In this document: positions 12,255 to 24,040 of the stretch, one piece after another | Layout of the letters: every line of letters starts with the position of its first letter | Position numbering within the stretch: position 1 is the first letter of the stretch | Assembly (NCBI GenBank): GCA_037178675.1 | Contig: JAYMGJ010000235.1 | Span: 1-64,000 of the forward strand | From: Scleroderma bovista | Lineage: Eukaryota > Basidiomycota > Agaricomycetes > Boletales > Sclerodermataceae | DNA length: 64,000 nt | Direction of reading: 5' to 3' | Notes under the pieces: model-generated | Database searches by the model: none | Told to the model about the DNA's origin: nothing | Seen by the model: the letters and a program-made list of their open reading frames with translations, nothing else | Position numbers and translations under genes: made by a program

Positions 12255-13529
12255 TCAGTGAAGGCTTTGAAGCTTCATCCACTCCTCATCCGTGGCATTG
12301 AAGTTTACACCCTTCTTCTTCCACCAGTCCCTGGCCTTGTCCCCCCCACCAATTGCATCTTCTAGAGCCTCCTCGATGTCACACATACGGTATTGAATAG
12401 ACAGCCCACTCTTGTCCCACCACTCAAGCACTTCACTGCGATTATGACGTGTTGCACCAATGAGGGCCTCCGGATCATACATGAGCTGTAGTCCGCTGCC
12501 TAGCCACCAGTCCAATACTTCGATTTTCCCAAGGGTGCTCGCACGTTGCAAGACGTGACGATCATATGGGCACTCAAGTTGTGAGGAAGCCCACCACTCA
12601 AGGACGTCCACATGACCAGCAGTGCTCGCCATTTCCATGACGCGTCCAATTTTGAGCTGCAAGCTATGCTGGATATGCTGTTGTCTCCACCAATCAAGTA
12701 CAGCGATCCTATTCTTTGCGCTGGCCTGCTCAAGAGCAGCCTCCGTGAATTCAAAGGGAAGCTTCGATGATGCCCACCAGTCCAAGGAGGCAACTTTTCC
12801 ATTCCGAGAAGCGCCGTCCATCGCATCAGCAATAGAACCAGGCTTAGGTGAGCGAAGAAGTTCGGGGTGTTGCTCGAAGCCGCGTTTCCACCATGCGAGC
12901 ACGGCAATGCGGCCATGTTCCGAGGCGGTGATCGGAATCAGATCGTCCTTGAAAATGGATAAAAAGAGCGACCGATACTGGGTGAGGAAGAGTTCGAGAA
13001 CATGGACGTACTCGAAGCGCACGGCAGCAATGGCACCAAGTTTTGTAGGTGGGTTCGCCGCAGGATCACAGGCTCGAATGAGGGGGATGGAGCCTGTCAG
13101 CATAGCCAGGTCTGTGGGACATGCATTGCACCACTCCACTGGCACGGGGAGCGATGTGGGCAAGCCCAATGCACGAGATAATGCCCAGTCGCCCAAATGA
13201 TCCATGATCAGTGCCAAAATCTCGAATGGCAGGTCCGGCGTTTGTGCTTGGCAAGAAGTTGGTCTGACATCATCCAAAGCTGGGAGAGGTTCGTTGAAGA
13301 CTGGTGGGAAATGATACGTGTGGCAGTCATGCTGCGCCAGCCGCGATGCTAACTCAGTATCTGTACCCGGAGTTGGAAGATTGCGAATTTTGAGGAAGAG
13401 TACCAATTCATCATGTGAAAGCTTTGCGTAGGCATCACAAACAGCTTTCAATGACCCGCCATACTTCTGATATGAAGGTATTTTGAGTGTGGGACTCGAG
13501 GAACGAAATAGCGCCTAACTTACCGCCAT
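12255..13529 (-). CDS. SAP-domain protein with ankyrin-like DWW repeats
   Basis: The first coding exon is six bases, ATG GCG at 13529-13524. A 57-base intron follows, then one exon 13466-12255 (405 aa). Residues about 15-50 look like a SAP motif (LSHDELVLFLKIRNLPTPG). Residues 80-110 (PDLPFEILALIMDHLGDW) resemble an F-box helix. The C-terminal half carries at least five copies of a 33-36 residue unit with the core V-L-D/E-W-W-x-x-S-G-L (SLDWWASSKL, VLDWWRQQ, VLEWWASSQL, VLDWWLGSGL, VLEWWDKSGL). Such repeats occur in large Agaricomycete families. No function is known. The start is supported by a clean GTAAGT donor after the second codon. Confidence 0.75.
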
Positions 13530-15714
13530 TAACCAGAAATGTGTTGGAACAGGATCGAGTATTACCGAGTTCAAGGCGAGTTCGCGCTCGCCTCCCCCGA
13601 CGTCACGTGCCAGTCTCTGAAGCCAGGCATTTTAATTTTCAAACAGCTATTTTAGACGCGTGACTAGTGACTACCATATCCACAGGGATTGGGGCTGGTA
13701 CCACTAGCTGCAACAGATCCGAAGCATTGGAGGTGGTCCTGCCGTTGTGCCAATCATTATTGGGAGGTGGAACCACTCGCTCCGATTGAAGGTGACCTTC
13801 GAAAGTCATCTCTACTCCACAGTGACCTGTTCTGATTCGCCACAGGGGCCAACGAGCCAGTTCATGGTGAAGGAAACGATTGACAGAGACCTGTTTCCAA
13901 AAATACCGCATGGGAGTAACCATGTAGACTGTAGCGAGACGCAAATAAGAGGTAAGTTAGGTCTTGGGCGACCCTTGCCGTTAAGTAGCGGCCTCTTTCA
14001 TTATTCTGAACACACGTTCCTTTTATCACATTCTTACTGGAGGTACCATATAAGCTCCAGTACAGTGTCAGGTAATATTATTTATTATGTGCCCAATCAC
14101 AGTTTCATCTCACGGCGAGCCCGTGACGAGAACACGGCGGGCTATATCCGATTTGAAGCAAGCACGATGACGCAATTTGTCTCGAACCGTATCCCAGTTT
14201 GCATCACTAACATGTGCTCCCATCTTCGCAGATGGGCCTATTCGAATATCTGTCCTTGATGCAATGGTCAGTCAACCGATTTAGGGCCCCCAGCCGGAAT
14301 ACCGAAAAGGGTTTATGAAAGCTAATTCTTCCTTTTTCCCACCTGTGCAGAAATCGCGCATTTGCAGGTATTGCCAATTGATACAGTATTCCATCTGTGT
14401 GATTCTAACATATGAAGTGATAATTTCACCTAGGTTCTAGCTCTTATCGTCCGGTATGCCGCAAAACGCGGTTTTCTGTGTAGTGACATTCCGTTGTACG
14501 GTGAAGACGCCGTGACATGCTGTGTCCGTTGTTTTATTCCGTGCCACCTGGCACCCACCACTTGTGAGTGCACTTCCTGAACGGATGGTTACCCAACAGC
14601 GGAAACTTTCAAATCTGAATTCCCTTGCGGACCTACAACTACCCAACGAGTACCAGAACCGAAAGATACCAGCGCCAACTTGTGGAGTCTTTGTGCTAGC
14701 TTGGCCAAGATTTGAAGTCATAGTTGCCTTATGAAGATTCGAGCAATTGGCGAGCCACCAATTCAGCATGTGAACCCTTGGCAATAAAGCATCCGTTGTT
14801 TGATCCAAGTCAAGACGGCCTGGACAGAATTCACCTGCGGTTGGATTCTTGCAACTCACTTATACTGGTTCCTCCTATCATCCCCGGTAACAAATTCAAC
14901 AAAGGCCACCTGCAGGTATGGAAGCTAGTCCTGCTGCGAACACAAGCATGCAGGGTTGTGGTGCAGTTTACAACAGCCATTTTTCTGATCGCGGTCCTCC
15001 ATGAGCGTTCTCTGATGGGCCTCACTGCTACACGGAAACTACAGTCGCCTCCCAACCCATCCAACCGACCCTGGGTAACGGAAGGCAACTTGCCCGATCA
15101 CCTCACTTCTACCGTGCCTGTGGTCAAGCCACCAGGGTTTTCTGGCTGCATTAGTCGTCTGGTCAACTCGATAAAAAGGATTCTGGGGGCGAGGGACGAG
15201 CCAACTTCCCACTCAGCCCACCAAAGTCAATTCTAGGATGCAATCACACCCCGGTATGCCTTGCACTGCCAAGGTTCCCCTCCGCGACGAGGATATTCCT
15301 TCCTGGTAAAGAGATTTTGTTCCATTTGGGTGCTTGCTGAACCTGTGTTACGAAGTGACCATTCTGATCATTCCGTTGACCATACAACTCAGTGGAACGG
15401 GAGAGTGGGCCCTAATACTCTCCAATGGTGAGGTCTATGCGGTCACTCCACTCTTTTCTCATTTTCTTCCCGTAGGAATACTGAAGACGCGGCAGAAACT
15501 GTGTTGTACGCAGACATTATGTAGTGCTGGCACCGTCTCATTTTTTCCTTCTTTAAAGGGAACCACCCATTCGGGTTGACGAAGAGTTCTTGCTGTTACC
15601 CATTATGCCTCAGGATCAACCTGGATTCCCTTCGGTCAGTCAGCAAAACCAGGTGATAGATTCCAGTATCTCCATTGGGTATATCGTTTATATCATTTTT
15701 AATAGTTTGCGAGC
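13530..15714. other. 2.2 kb with no supportable gene
   Basis: Several ORFs of 100-170 codons exist on both strands (13747-14259, 14437-14859, 14724-15236). None shows a recognisable domain, low-complexity pattern or matching splice context. The first 130 bases upstream of the ankyrin-like gene contain CACGTG (13604-13609) and ACGCGT (13656-13661). I see no transposon ends. Confidence 0.4.
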
Positions 15715-16149
15715 ATGTCGAGCCACAACGACCGCGTTATTGACGTCGAGCAGCAGACACGACATAAAGCTGAACAGAATCCCGATACTGCTGTAGTCGT
15801 ATATGAGTGCAAGTGGGACGAACAGGGGACTCGCTGTGGTCAATGGATCGAGGGTCATGCGAAGGGGATACGCACGCATCTCCGCAATTGGCATGCTGTG
15901 AATGGACAGACGAAGGACCAGGTCCAGTGCAAGTGGTCCAACTGCACTGAGGCACTTAAATGTGGCAGCATGCCTCGACACATCAAGACTCATCTCAAAG
16001 TGACATTCCGTTGCTCGACATGCCAACAGTCGTTTGCTCGAGAAGATTGCATTCAAACCCACCTCAGGACTGCTGACGAATGCGTCGATTCTGAAGCTAT
16101 TACCGTTCCTGGACTGGGGGCACGACGCATCGTCCCCCCCAACCCTTAG
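15715..16149 (+). CDS. Small C2H2-type zinc-finger protein
   Basis: A single exon codes for 144 aa. Three degenerate fingers are visible: YECKWDEQGTRCGQWI with HLRNWH, VQCKWSNCTEALKC with HIKTH, and FRCSTCQQSF with HLRTADEC. The first two have the widely spaced C-x(4-7)-C form and WxxC tryptophans common in Agaricomycete small zinc-finger proteins. The third is closest to a classical finger but ends in a cysteine. It is probably a nuclear DNA-binding protein. The targets are unknown. Confidence 0.72.
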   Translation: MSSHNDRVIDVEQQTRHKAEQNPDTAVVVYECKWDEQGTRCGQWIEGHAKGIRTHLRNWHAVNGQTKDQVQCKWSNCTEALKCGSMPRHIKTHLKVTFRCSTCQQSFAREDCIQTHLRTADECVDSEAITVPGLGARRIVPPNP

Positions 16150-16614
16150 CATGCCTTCTCCTTGCCTTCCATTGGGTGGAAGTCGTATGTTTGTTGTTAC
16201 TCATTTCAATTATTTATTGCTTCCGACCACCCAATCTGAATTACCAATTACTAGTCAACGTTAAGTTACTTAGGGGATCATTTGCAAATCGCATATTTAT
16301 TTGACGCCAGAAACTGTGCATACTCCACCTTCGAAGACGCTATATTGAACCACGCAGAGATACGGGGTGCATTTGCCTAAGGCATGAGTATAACAGGACA
16401 ACTCCACCGATCCTGATCAGGGTGACGTGACCCGTGCTGAAAACAAATGTAAACTACTACGAGTTCTCTCCACGGAACGTGTGCTGCAGGTTCCCTGTCC
16501 CATTCCTGGCTAGCGTGCCAAAACTGCCGCAGATCATGACCCGTGATACGGAGATACTTGTAGAGCTCAGCCGCTGAGGAAGTTCGGATCTGAGTGCCCA
16601 CAGACAATTCATTG

Positions 16615-17560
16615 GAGGTGGCTTCATGGGGAGATTTACGATCTCTTCAAGATATGGCAAAATTGCAGAGTCCCCCAGACCGCCTTGCATTCTATTACAA
16701 ACGCATCGAACCATGAACTCTGGAGTTTCTGGCCCGCTTCGGCCCAGGGTAGGGAATACGACGGGACCGTCGGCATTTACATACAGACGAAATTTGTAGG
16801 TGGCGCGCACAGGTATTGACGCGGACCTTATCGCCGGTCTCCCTGACGTTGTGAATGGATCGCACATAACGGTAAGTATGACGTGCGTGCGTGAATTGAA
16901 AGTGAAACGTACAGGGCTGGTATGTACCAAGGTAGGTTCGGCCGCCGTCGCGCTCTTGCAAGTTAAACCAAATACTTTTTCCCTAGCACAGACATCCAAG
17001 TCCCCAACACGCGGAGCACATTAACGATGCCAGCACTGCCATGGTGAATATTATTTCATACCTACATCATTTCTGCATCTCCCTCGCTGGAAAGCGCCCA
17101 TTTCCTAAGGCTTAGCTCACAACCTGACCGAGCGCATCGGCGTTCTCGGCATTGGCGGGATTGGGCGCCCTCGTGCCCGCTTTTCCAATGGATGTCATCT
17201 ACCACTCTCGTCATCGAAACCCTGATTGGCACCCATTTTCTATATGGTGACCCGTGCTCAATGTGAGATGTGCTAAGTGTTCGTGTTCCATTTAGGGAGG
17301 AAACTGCGGGCGTTGGCGAGAAGGATATTATGGCGATGAAAAGGGGCGGTGTCGACACTGCACGGGGATGGGGAGGCAGTTGTCCGGGCTTTGGAAGACG
17401 GGCATATGAGTTGACGAAAATATCCGGAGTACGACCTGTGGCGCGGATGTGACTGACGTTAGTGCAGTTGGCCATCCGAGTGAACCGCACGTGAATCCTC
17501 GGCTTACTGCAGGATGTGCTCCTGCCGCACGCAGGGTCGCGGACGTAGGACACTGAGAGG
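16615..17560 (+). pseudogene. D-2-hydroxyacid dehydrogenase pseudogene
   Basis: Scattered blocks match the intact gene at 17898-19120 in order. They are HGEIYDLF near 16625, EYDGTVGIYI near 16755, WIAHNG near 16858, the dinucleotide-binding core IGVLGIGGIG near 17135, EKDIMAMKRGGV near 17325, ARG near 17360, and PHVNPRL near 17490. They lie in different frames with stops between. The region of the catalytic histidine is unreadable. The order and spacing follow the intact gene, so this is a tandem copy that has decayed. Confidence 0.75.
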
Positions 17561-17897
17561 AAGTGGAGAACCGTGCACTGGTGCCATTTCCTGACGGAAG
17601 ACGCGGGCAGGGATTTAATCCCTGAATTGCGGTGATGGCCTTGTCAGTGCTCGTTTCGTCGTAGGGCTTAACGTGCTGGCCATTGACGCCAACGCCCTCC
17701 CGGAGGCGTGTCACGTGTGGAGTCTAAGCTGTTCTAGTCAGGGACGCTATGCGTGAGATCCTAAGCTGTGGTTCTCCGGCACTAGCAAATATAACATTGA
17801 CATGTCATTTCGACATGGAGTGGACCGACAAGGCATTTCTTCCCGACTTATAATCCGGCAAACGACTTGAAAGTTCAAGTTGCACTTTACCATCACC

Positions 17898-19120
17898 ATG
17901 CCTCGTATTCTGTTATGTGGTGAGTGCAACCCACCTGCATCCTCCATGACGCCCGAGTGCTCACCTGGTCGCAGGAGACATCGTTTGGGCGCACAATGAA
18001 GTCAAGCAGCTCTTTAATGGCCTTGCAAACGTAGTCGTACGTCATAGAACGTCTTGTGCGAACCCACTACTCATTCCCACGTGACAGCGGATGGACTCCC
18101 CAGACCGGGCAGATTTCCTTGCGGGGCTGAGGCCAGGTGGGAAATACAATGGAATAGTAGGTATATACCGCCACAACGATTCTGCGGCCCGCGTCGGCGT
18201 TTTCGACAAGGAAATCATTGATGCCCTCGCTGCGACTGGTACCATCAGATGGATCGCACACAACGGCGCAGGTTACGATCAGATCGACGTCCGACAATGC
18301 ACTGCTAGAGGTACGCCTTCTCTCGAGCAGCCTATTCCTGTTTCTCCATGCACATACAGGCATCAGAGTGTCAAACACGCCCGGCGCCGTCGACGATGCC
18401 ACAGCGACCACGGCGCTCTTTCTCATTATTTCCTGCCTCCGCCACTTTGCCTGGGGCGAGCGTTCTGCCAGGCAAGGAACATGGAAAGTGCCGATATCCT
18501 CGGCGAGAACGCACGACATCACCAGACGTACACTTGGTATCCTTGGCCTCGGCGGGATCGGCCTCCGCCTTGCCCACCTCGTACATGCCTTCCCGATGCG
18601 CGTCATATACTACTCTCGGCGCAAGGTTGCGCACGCGCCCGAGTGGTGCGAATATGTAGGGAGCATGGACGAGCTACTCAGGCAATCGGATGTCCTCAGT
18701 CTGCACGTCCCGCTGCGCCCCGATACCGTTCACCTCGTGGGTGAGAAAGAGATCCGGGCGATGAAGAAGGGCAGCATTATTGTCAACACAGCCCGCGGCA
18801 AAGTGATCGACGAAGAGGCGATGATTCGCGCATTGGAAGATGGGCACGTAAGTGGTTCTTTTTACTTCGAAGACCGTGCGTTATTAATTCGGGCGATTTT
18901 TTTATAGCTCTCGTCAGTGGGACTCGACGTCTATCCTGACGAGCCTAATATCAACCCACGCTTGCTCGAGTTCCCGCAAAACACGCTGTTGCCACATATG
19001 GGCACAGAAAACCAGGACTCTCAACGTGAGATGGAGGTTCGCGCACTTACGAACCTGAGGGACTTCCTTGTGGAAGGGTCCGGTAGGGATCTTGTTCCCG
19101 AGATGAAGGGCAAATTGTGA
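17898..19120 (+). CDS. D-2-hydroxyacid dehydrogenase (glyoxylate/hydroxypyruvate reductase-like)
   Basis: Exons 17898-17919, 17975-18036, 18088-18310, 18360-18847 and 18908-19120 give 335 aa. The enzyme reduces 2-oxoacids such as glyoxylate or hydroxypyruvate with NAD(P)H. Visible elements are VSNTPGAVDDATATTAL, the nucleotide-binding GILGLGGIG, YYSRRK after the second strand (an Arg at this place often favours NADPH), SLHVPLRPDT, NTARGKVIDEEAM with the catalytic Arg, DVYPDEPN with the catalytic Glu, and LPHMGTEN with the catalytic His. A decayed paralogue lies directly upstream. Confidence 0.93.
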
Positions 19121-19298
19121 GATGAGGCAGATAGTATTTAGTGCAAAATGAGCTCGTTCGGTCTTTATTACGGTGAAAAGCTGAGACTCGGACCTCATAC
19201 TTATCAACTGGACGCCACAGGTTCTTATATTTCATCCTTCCTACCGTCATGGGTATAGCATGGTAATTAAAAATATATATCTCCCGTTAGGTTCATGA

Positions 19299-21625
19299 TC
19301 ACAGCTTGGCGCGAAGGGTGACTTGACCATATGCCACGTCTGTCTTAGCCTGACCACGTAGCTCGCGACGTAGAATCTTCCCAGAAGCACTGAAGACATA
19401 TTATTGTCATCATAGGTACAGTGGCTCACCACAGGTACCCACCTCTTGGGAATCTGTGGGACTATTACGATCCCCCCACGTAGCCTCTTATGCGGAGCGA
19501 CCCGCGCAGCAACCCAATCCTGCACGCCCAGTGCAAATGATTCCACATCTTCCTGCGGAACAACTCGTGAAGGGACGACGTATGCCCTACACAAGTAAAT
19601 ACAACACATGAGGCAAATGTTCGGTGAGGTATAGTAGGGCCAGGCCGAAGGCTGTTCTTCTGGCCCGCCACGCACCTGGGATATTCAGTTGCTTCCTCTT
19701 GGCATTCTACCCCGATCACAGCTGTATCAGCCACCTCAGGATGTTGTAGGAGGACAGACTCGAGTTCCGCAGGTGGCACTATTAAAGCTGAGTAATACTA
19801 GGGAGAGAGGTACAGCAGACTACCTCACCTTGGAATCCCTAACATATGCGAGAAGGGCGTCCAGCAGGGATACCTGGGTACGAGAACAGACGTACCTTGT
19901 ATTTAATGAGTTCCTTTCGTCTGTCTACGATCGTAAAAATGTCGTTCTTGTCTCGCTGCGCAATATCACCAGTTTTGAACCACCCGTCAGGAGTAATAGA
20001 CGCTTCAGTGGCCGTTGGGTTGTTGAGATATCCCTGGTCGTGTCCAACGTGGCGTCAAGAGAGGTGACGGGGGTTTCTAATAGACGGACCTTCATGACCG
20101 TCGGGCCTCTTATCCACACTTCGCCTCCGTCTTCGATATCAGTGAGGACCTGTATTTGTCTCAGGAGGGTTAAATTGATACCACAGTTTGGAAAAACGTA
20201 CCTCCCCGTTCTCTTCGCGTACCAGCCGGATCTCGAGGTTAGGAAGGACGAATCCCACGGAGCCAACATAGTCGTTTGCATGTTGCATGGGAAGCAAAAA
20301 CACTGTAGGTGATGTCTCCGTGAGACCGTACGCTGTATAGCACCAAACGCTGTTCAGCTTTTACGCCCTGTAGGGGGATTATAGACTCCCAAGTCCCTCT
20401 CACCCTGTGAGATAATCACGTTCGCGCCGACACTTTGGAAACGCTTCTTGACTACAGATACTAGATCAGAACTAAGCGGGGCGGCTCCGCTGAATATAAC
20501 ACGCATAGATGTAAGATTGTATTTGGGAATAGCTGAGAACATAACACGTCAGTTCTTTTGACTGTGTTGTCTGGACGGGTTCTCCAGGCACAGTTGGCAT
20601 GGCTAGTCCACGAAGCAATACATACCTGGGTGACGAGAAAGCACGACCAATATTGGAGGAACTACAAGCACGATGGTTGTCTGGTACCTCTCTATTGCTT
20701 CGAGGAACTTCTCGGGATCAAACCCAGCCATCACAACAGATGGTGTACCCAGTGCAATGGGAAGCAGAAGGAGCTTTATCGCGCCGTAAATGTGGTAATA
20801 CGGGAGACAACCAAAGTGCACGTCTGGCTGGTTAGTTTTTCGCGCCTCGGCTAACGAAGGAGCGAGGCATGGTGTCGCCTGTGGCCACACAGGCTTGGCG
20901 ATATCAATGAGAGACGTTAAATTATAATGGGTTGTTTCGACGCCCTTTGGCTTTCCGGTGGTTCCCGATGAATAGCAGAGACATACTGTTTCGTCGGACC
21001 GCTGTCCGTCGAAGCTTACTTCTGAAATGAGTTCTCCACGGCCAAGAAGGTCCTGCAGAAGGGTGAAACCTGACAGGTGTTCACTTCCAGGGTCAGGCAC
21101 GCCCGTGAGCCAGTTCGAGGTGGCAATGACCACTGTGGCACGGATGTCCGAGTCGGAGAAACCTATGGAAGCGAGCATTTGCTGCACAATCTTGAAGAGT
21201 GCAGGATGGACGAAAATAAGGTGGGCGCGCGCATCGAGATACTGGTGTTCGAGTTCAACTGGGGTAAATGCACTGTTGGCTAGCGTGGCGGCAAAACCGG
21301 CGGCGGCGGCGCCTAGGAAGATGATGGGCCAAACGATGCTATTTGGAGAGAACACCAAGACGGTCGGGCGTGCGCTCGCATTGGAAGGACTTCTGAGTGG
21401 TTCTGGGAGACTGTGCAGAGAGTGGGCGAGCTGCAATGCGTAGGAACGGAGCGACCCGCGTGATATGGATGCTCCAGTAGCAGCGTCGATGAAGGCGGGG
21501 GAGTGAGCGGGGAATCCACCGACGAGGTGTGGGGTATCTGGAGACGTTCCAAGGAGGTGGGTCAAGATGGACCTGCGAACCAGAGGCACAGAGGGCACGG
21601 GCGATGTAAAAATCTGACCAGCCAT
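19299..21625 (-). CDS. Acyl-CoA / 4-coumarate-CoA ligase-like enzyme with a PTS1 tail
   Basis: Nine exons on the minus strand (21625-20626, 20532-20404, 20332-20202, 20149-20090, 20033-19896, 19838-19829, 19778-19676, 19586-19443, 19389-19299) give about 601 aa. Adenylate-forming motifs are CYSSGTTGKPKGVETTH, YGLTETSP, GWFKTGDI, DRRKELIKYKGFQVPP and PKSASGKILRREL, the last holding the catalytic lysine. The protein ends in Ala-Lys-Leu, a peroxisomal targeting signal, so it probably activates fatty or aryl acids in peroxisomes. Exon 6 is only 10 bases, but without it the KGFQVPPAELE motif is lost. The start ATG at 21625 is the first matching the family. The frame is open further upstream without similarity. 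Confidence 0.92.
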
Positions 21626-21785
21626 GGTATGGGAAGTGTTGAAATATTTGAACATGCACCAAGTTGCGCATGACAGGCTAATTATGTACAGATCTAATCT
21701 TATCTTGCAAGCACCAGCTGGGGTTGCGCCGTCGAGGAGGTGGGGGTGGTGAGCGCTGAGCCCCTCTTCGTCGCTCCTCACCATC
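21626..21785. promoter_or_regulatory. Shared divergent promoter, CoA ligase / N-acetylglucosamine kinase
   Basis: Only 160 bases separate the two opposing start codons, so both promoters must lie here. I see no clear TATA box. Confidence 0.5.
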
Positions 21786-22862
21786 ATGTCGCTCTTTCTG
21801 TGTGTGGACTGTGGGGGGTCCAAGACGTCTGCAGTCATTTGTGATGCAGACGGGTGCATCGTTGGGCGCGCTCTCGGCGGCCCTTCAAACTTTGCCAACA
21901 TCCCCGTGGCTGTCTTCACTGATACCGTTCGTTCCGTCGTATCTGATGCACTCAAATCCTGCGTCTCTCTACCATCGCCACCTTCCACGGAGCTCATCGC
22001 TGCTGCATGGTTTGGAATCGCGGGCGTCGATTCCCTGGCAGCAATACGAATGGCGTCAGTAGCCCTCAGCGAGCTCCTTTCCATCCCCATTGGTCCACGC
22101 CTCATCATCGGAAATGACACTAGCCTCCTCGCAGCCCCTCTCCGTCGGTATCCCGGTGTCTCTCATGCTGTCACTGCCATCGCTGGAACTGGATCAAACA
22201 TTGTTTCGTTCACCCAAACCCCCTCGGGCACATTCAGCGAACTCGCTCGCATCGGTGGGTGGGGATGGATCCTCGGTGACGAAGGCGCGGGATACCACGT
22301 TGGCAGGGAAGCCATCCGACAGATGATGATGGACGTCGCACGCAATTCTCTAGGCATGACCCCTCCCCCCAGAAGCAGTCTCAAAACGAAACTCTTGACG
22401 TACTTTGGGATCACCAGCGAAGAGAATGCAGCCGAAGTTCTCACCATTGTACACACACCCGAATCAGCTATGGAATCTGCGGGCGCTGTAGAGCACCTGC
22501 TTGTTCCGCGGCAGAAGCGTCTCTCCCAACTTAGTCCCCTTGTGTTCGATGCCGCGTTCAGGGACGGGGATGAGTTCGCGCTCAGAGTCCTCGGGAGCGC
22601 CGCAGGTGCTCTAGCAGATCAGATCGCCCTGTTGTGCATTGGTCCAGATGAAGATCGGACTGTGAAGCCTAAAGGTGTGTTAGCCAGCGATGCGCTGCTG
22701 TGTTTTGGAGGGAGTTTGGTGGGCGTCGAGCGTTATCGGACACTTGTGCTTGATGAACTCAGGAAACGAGGGCATGTATTCCGATACGTCGAGTTCGTGG
22801 AGGATGCGGCTGCCGTTGGGGCAACCTGTATTGCAACTAGTATGGCTGTGACATTCAACTGA
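21786..22862 (+). CDS. NAGK: N-acetylglucosamine kinase
   Basis: A single exon codes for 358 aa, close to the usual length. The protein belongs to the BadF/BadG/BcrA/BcrD ATPase group of the actin/hexokinase fold. The phosphate-1 motif is CVDCGGSKTSAVICD, followed by GGPSNFAN for sugar contact, AAWFGIAGVDS, the aspartate in IGNDTSLLAAP, the phosphate-2 loop AIAGTGSN, and RIGGWGWILGDEGAGY. It phosphorylates GlcNAc released from chitin or glycoconjugates in the cytosol. In fungi the step feeds chitin breakdown products into amino-sugar metabolism. Confidence 0.9.
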   Translation: MSLFLCVDCGGSKTSAVICDADGCIVGRALGGPSNFANIPVAVFTDTVRSVVSDALKSCVSLPSPPSTELIAAAWFGIAGVDSLAAIRMASVALSELLSIPIGPRLIIGNDTSLLAAPLRRYPGVSHAVTAIAGTGSNIVSFTQTPSGTFSELARIGGWGWILGDEGAGYHVGREAIRQMMMDVARNSLGMTPPPRSSLKTKLLTYFGITSEENAAEVLTIVHTPESAMESAGAVEHLLVPRQKRLSQLSPLVFDAAFRDGDEFALRVLGSAAGALADQIALLCIGPDEDRTVKPKGVLASDALLCFGGSLVGVERYRTLVLDELRKRGHVFRYVEFVEDAAAVGATCIATSMAVTFN

Positions 22863-24040
22863 AGGGGCGCCATGGTCTAGCACCAAGTTGATAATGGAGT
22901 GTGATACTGCGGGTAGTCATATGTAGGCATGTTTTAGTATGATAGTGTACGTTGCAACTCAGGTTTGTGGGGCGATGTCCGCACAACAAGCCTTTCAGAC
23001 ACAAACCGCTAGAGTATTGAGTCACGACTCACAAGGCGAAGAAAGATTTAGCATATCCTGCATTGAAGGGCACAGCCACACAATAAAAAAGCCCCTAAAA
23101 CACTTTGCAAGCCTGTAGGATACTCCAATAAGTGTCCAAATGTATCATATAAAATAGTATATAGGCCAGGGATAGAGCACAGAAATAGCCTGAGGACAAA
23201 GGTGGGAATATTGAAATTCAGATATTGGCCATATGTGGACATGTTCTGGGAGTAGTGGTCAGGTTATGTAATCTTCCAAGGAGCAAAAATGATTAATGAT
23301 CCGAGTTTGTGTGGACAAAGGACAGTGATATCATGCATGGTAGATTAGAATTAAAATGTTATCATGCATGACAAGGACGGGCCCATCAGGTGAAAAAAGC
23401 TCTCACTACACGACTTGGATGGAGGTGTGTTGTAATTCAAGGTTTGCAATTCTGTGCTATTTTGAGACATTGGTTTCAATTTTAGTGATCACCGGGAGAG
23501 ATTGACAGATCATGATGCGAAAAGTGTACGGTGTGTTCATGATTTTTATGCATATTAATACTATGACGAGTCGTTTTCACACTTGCTCACGGAGGCCCGC
23601 TGGCACTTTGGACACTGAGTCGTTGTCCCATAAGCCAATATCTATACGAAACACTCTGTCGAATATTGATATACCCGGCCCGACCGGCCCATGATCGCTG
23701 CGATCGCTACGTGGCCATTCGGAGCAATCAAAGGATATTCCAGGTGACTGACATCGTCCACGTCCGTATAATTAGTAGCGCTGGCAGAGCCGACGGGGAA
23801 GATAGTCGTTCCTTGTGGCGTCCGGAACACACCCGTGCTCTTTCAAGCTTTGACAATTCATCGCTGTGACGGTGCCAGGTCATCAGGTTTTCACATCTGA
23901 CACCTGGCACGTCCAAGGACGTTGAACCTCATATCTTTAATAGAAGAGGGAGACAAAATGTGGGCCTGGTGAACGGTATATCAACCTGTCACCCCGGGTC
24001 GATTCGTTACATTCATCGCGCTCGTTCACTGACTTCCCAC
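22863..24040. other. Intergenic, no gene seen
   Basis: This is AT-richer than its neighbours, with no ORF that shows a domain or splice support. It probably holds the 3' end of the kinase transcript and the promoter of the gene starting at 24041. Confidence 0.4.

Noticed and set aside
12622..13200. 192-codon plus-strand ORF
   Set aside because: Antisense shadow of the SAP/ankyrin-like gene. It has no domain of its own.
13747..14259. 170-codon plus-strand ORF
   Set aside because: Mixed composition with no recognised motif; likely chance.
14724..15236. 170-codon plus-strand ORF
   Set aside because: No domain, no splice context, no codon pattern like nearby genes.
20603..22120. Long minus-strand ORF running 495 bases upstream of the CoA ligase start and over the NAG kinase gene
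   Set aside because: The extension has no family similarity and overlaps the coding strand of the kinase. The first ATG matching the family is at 21625.
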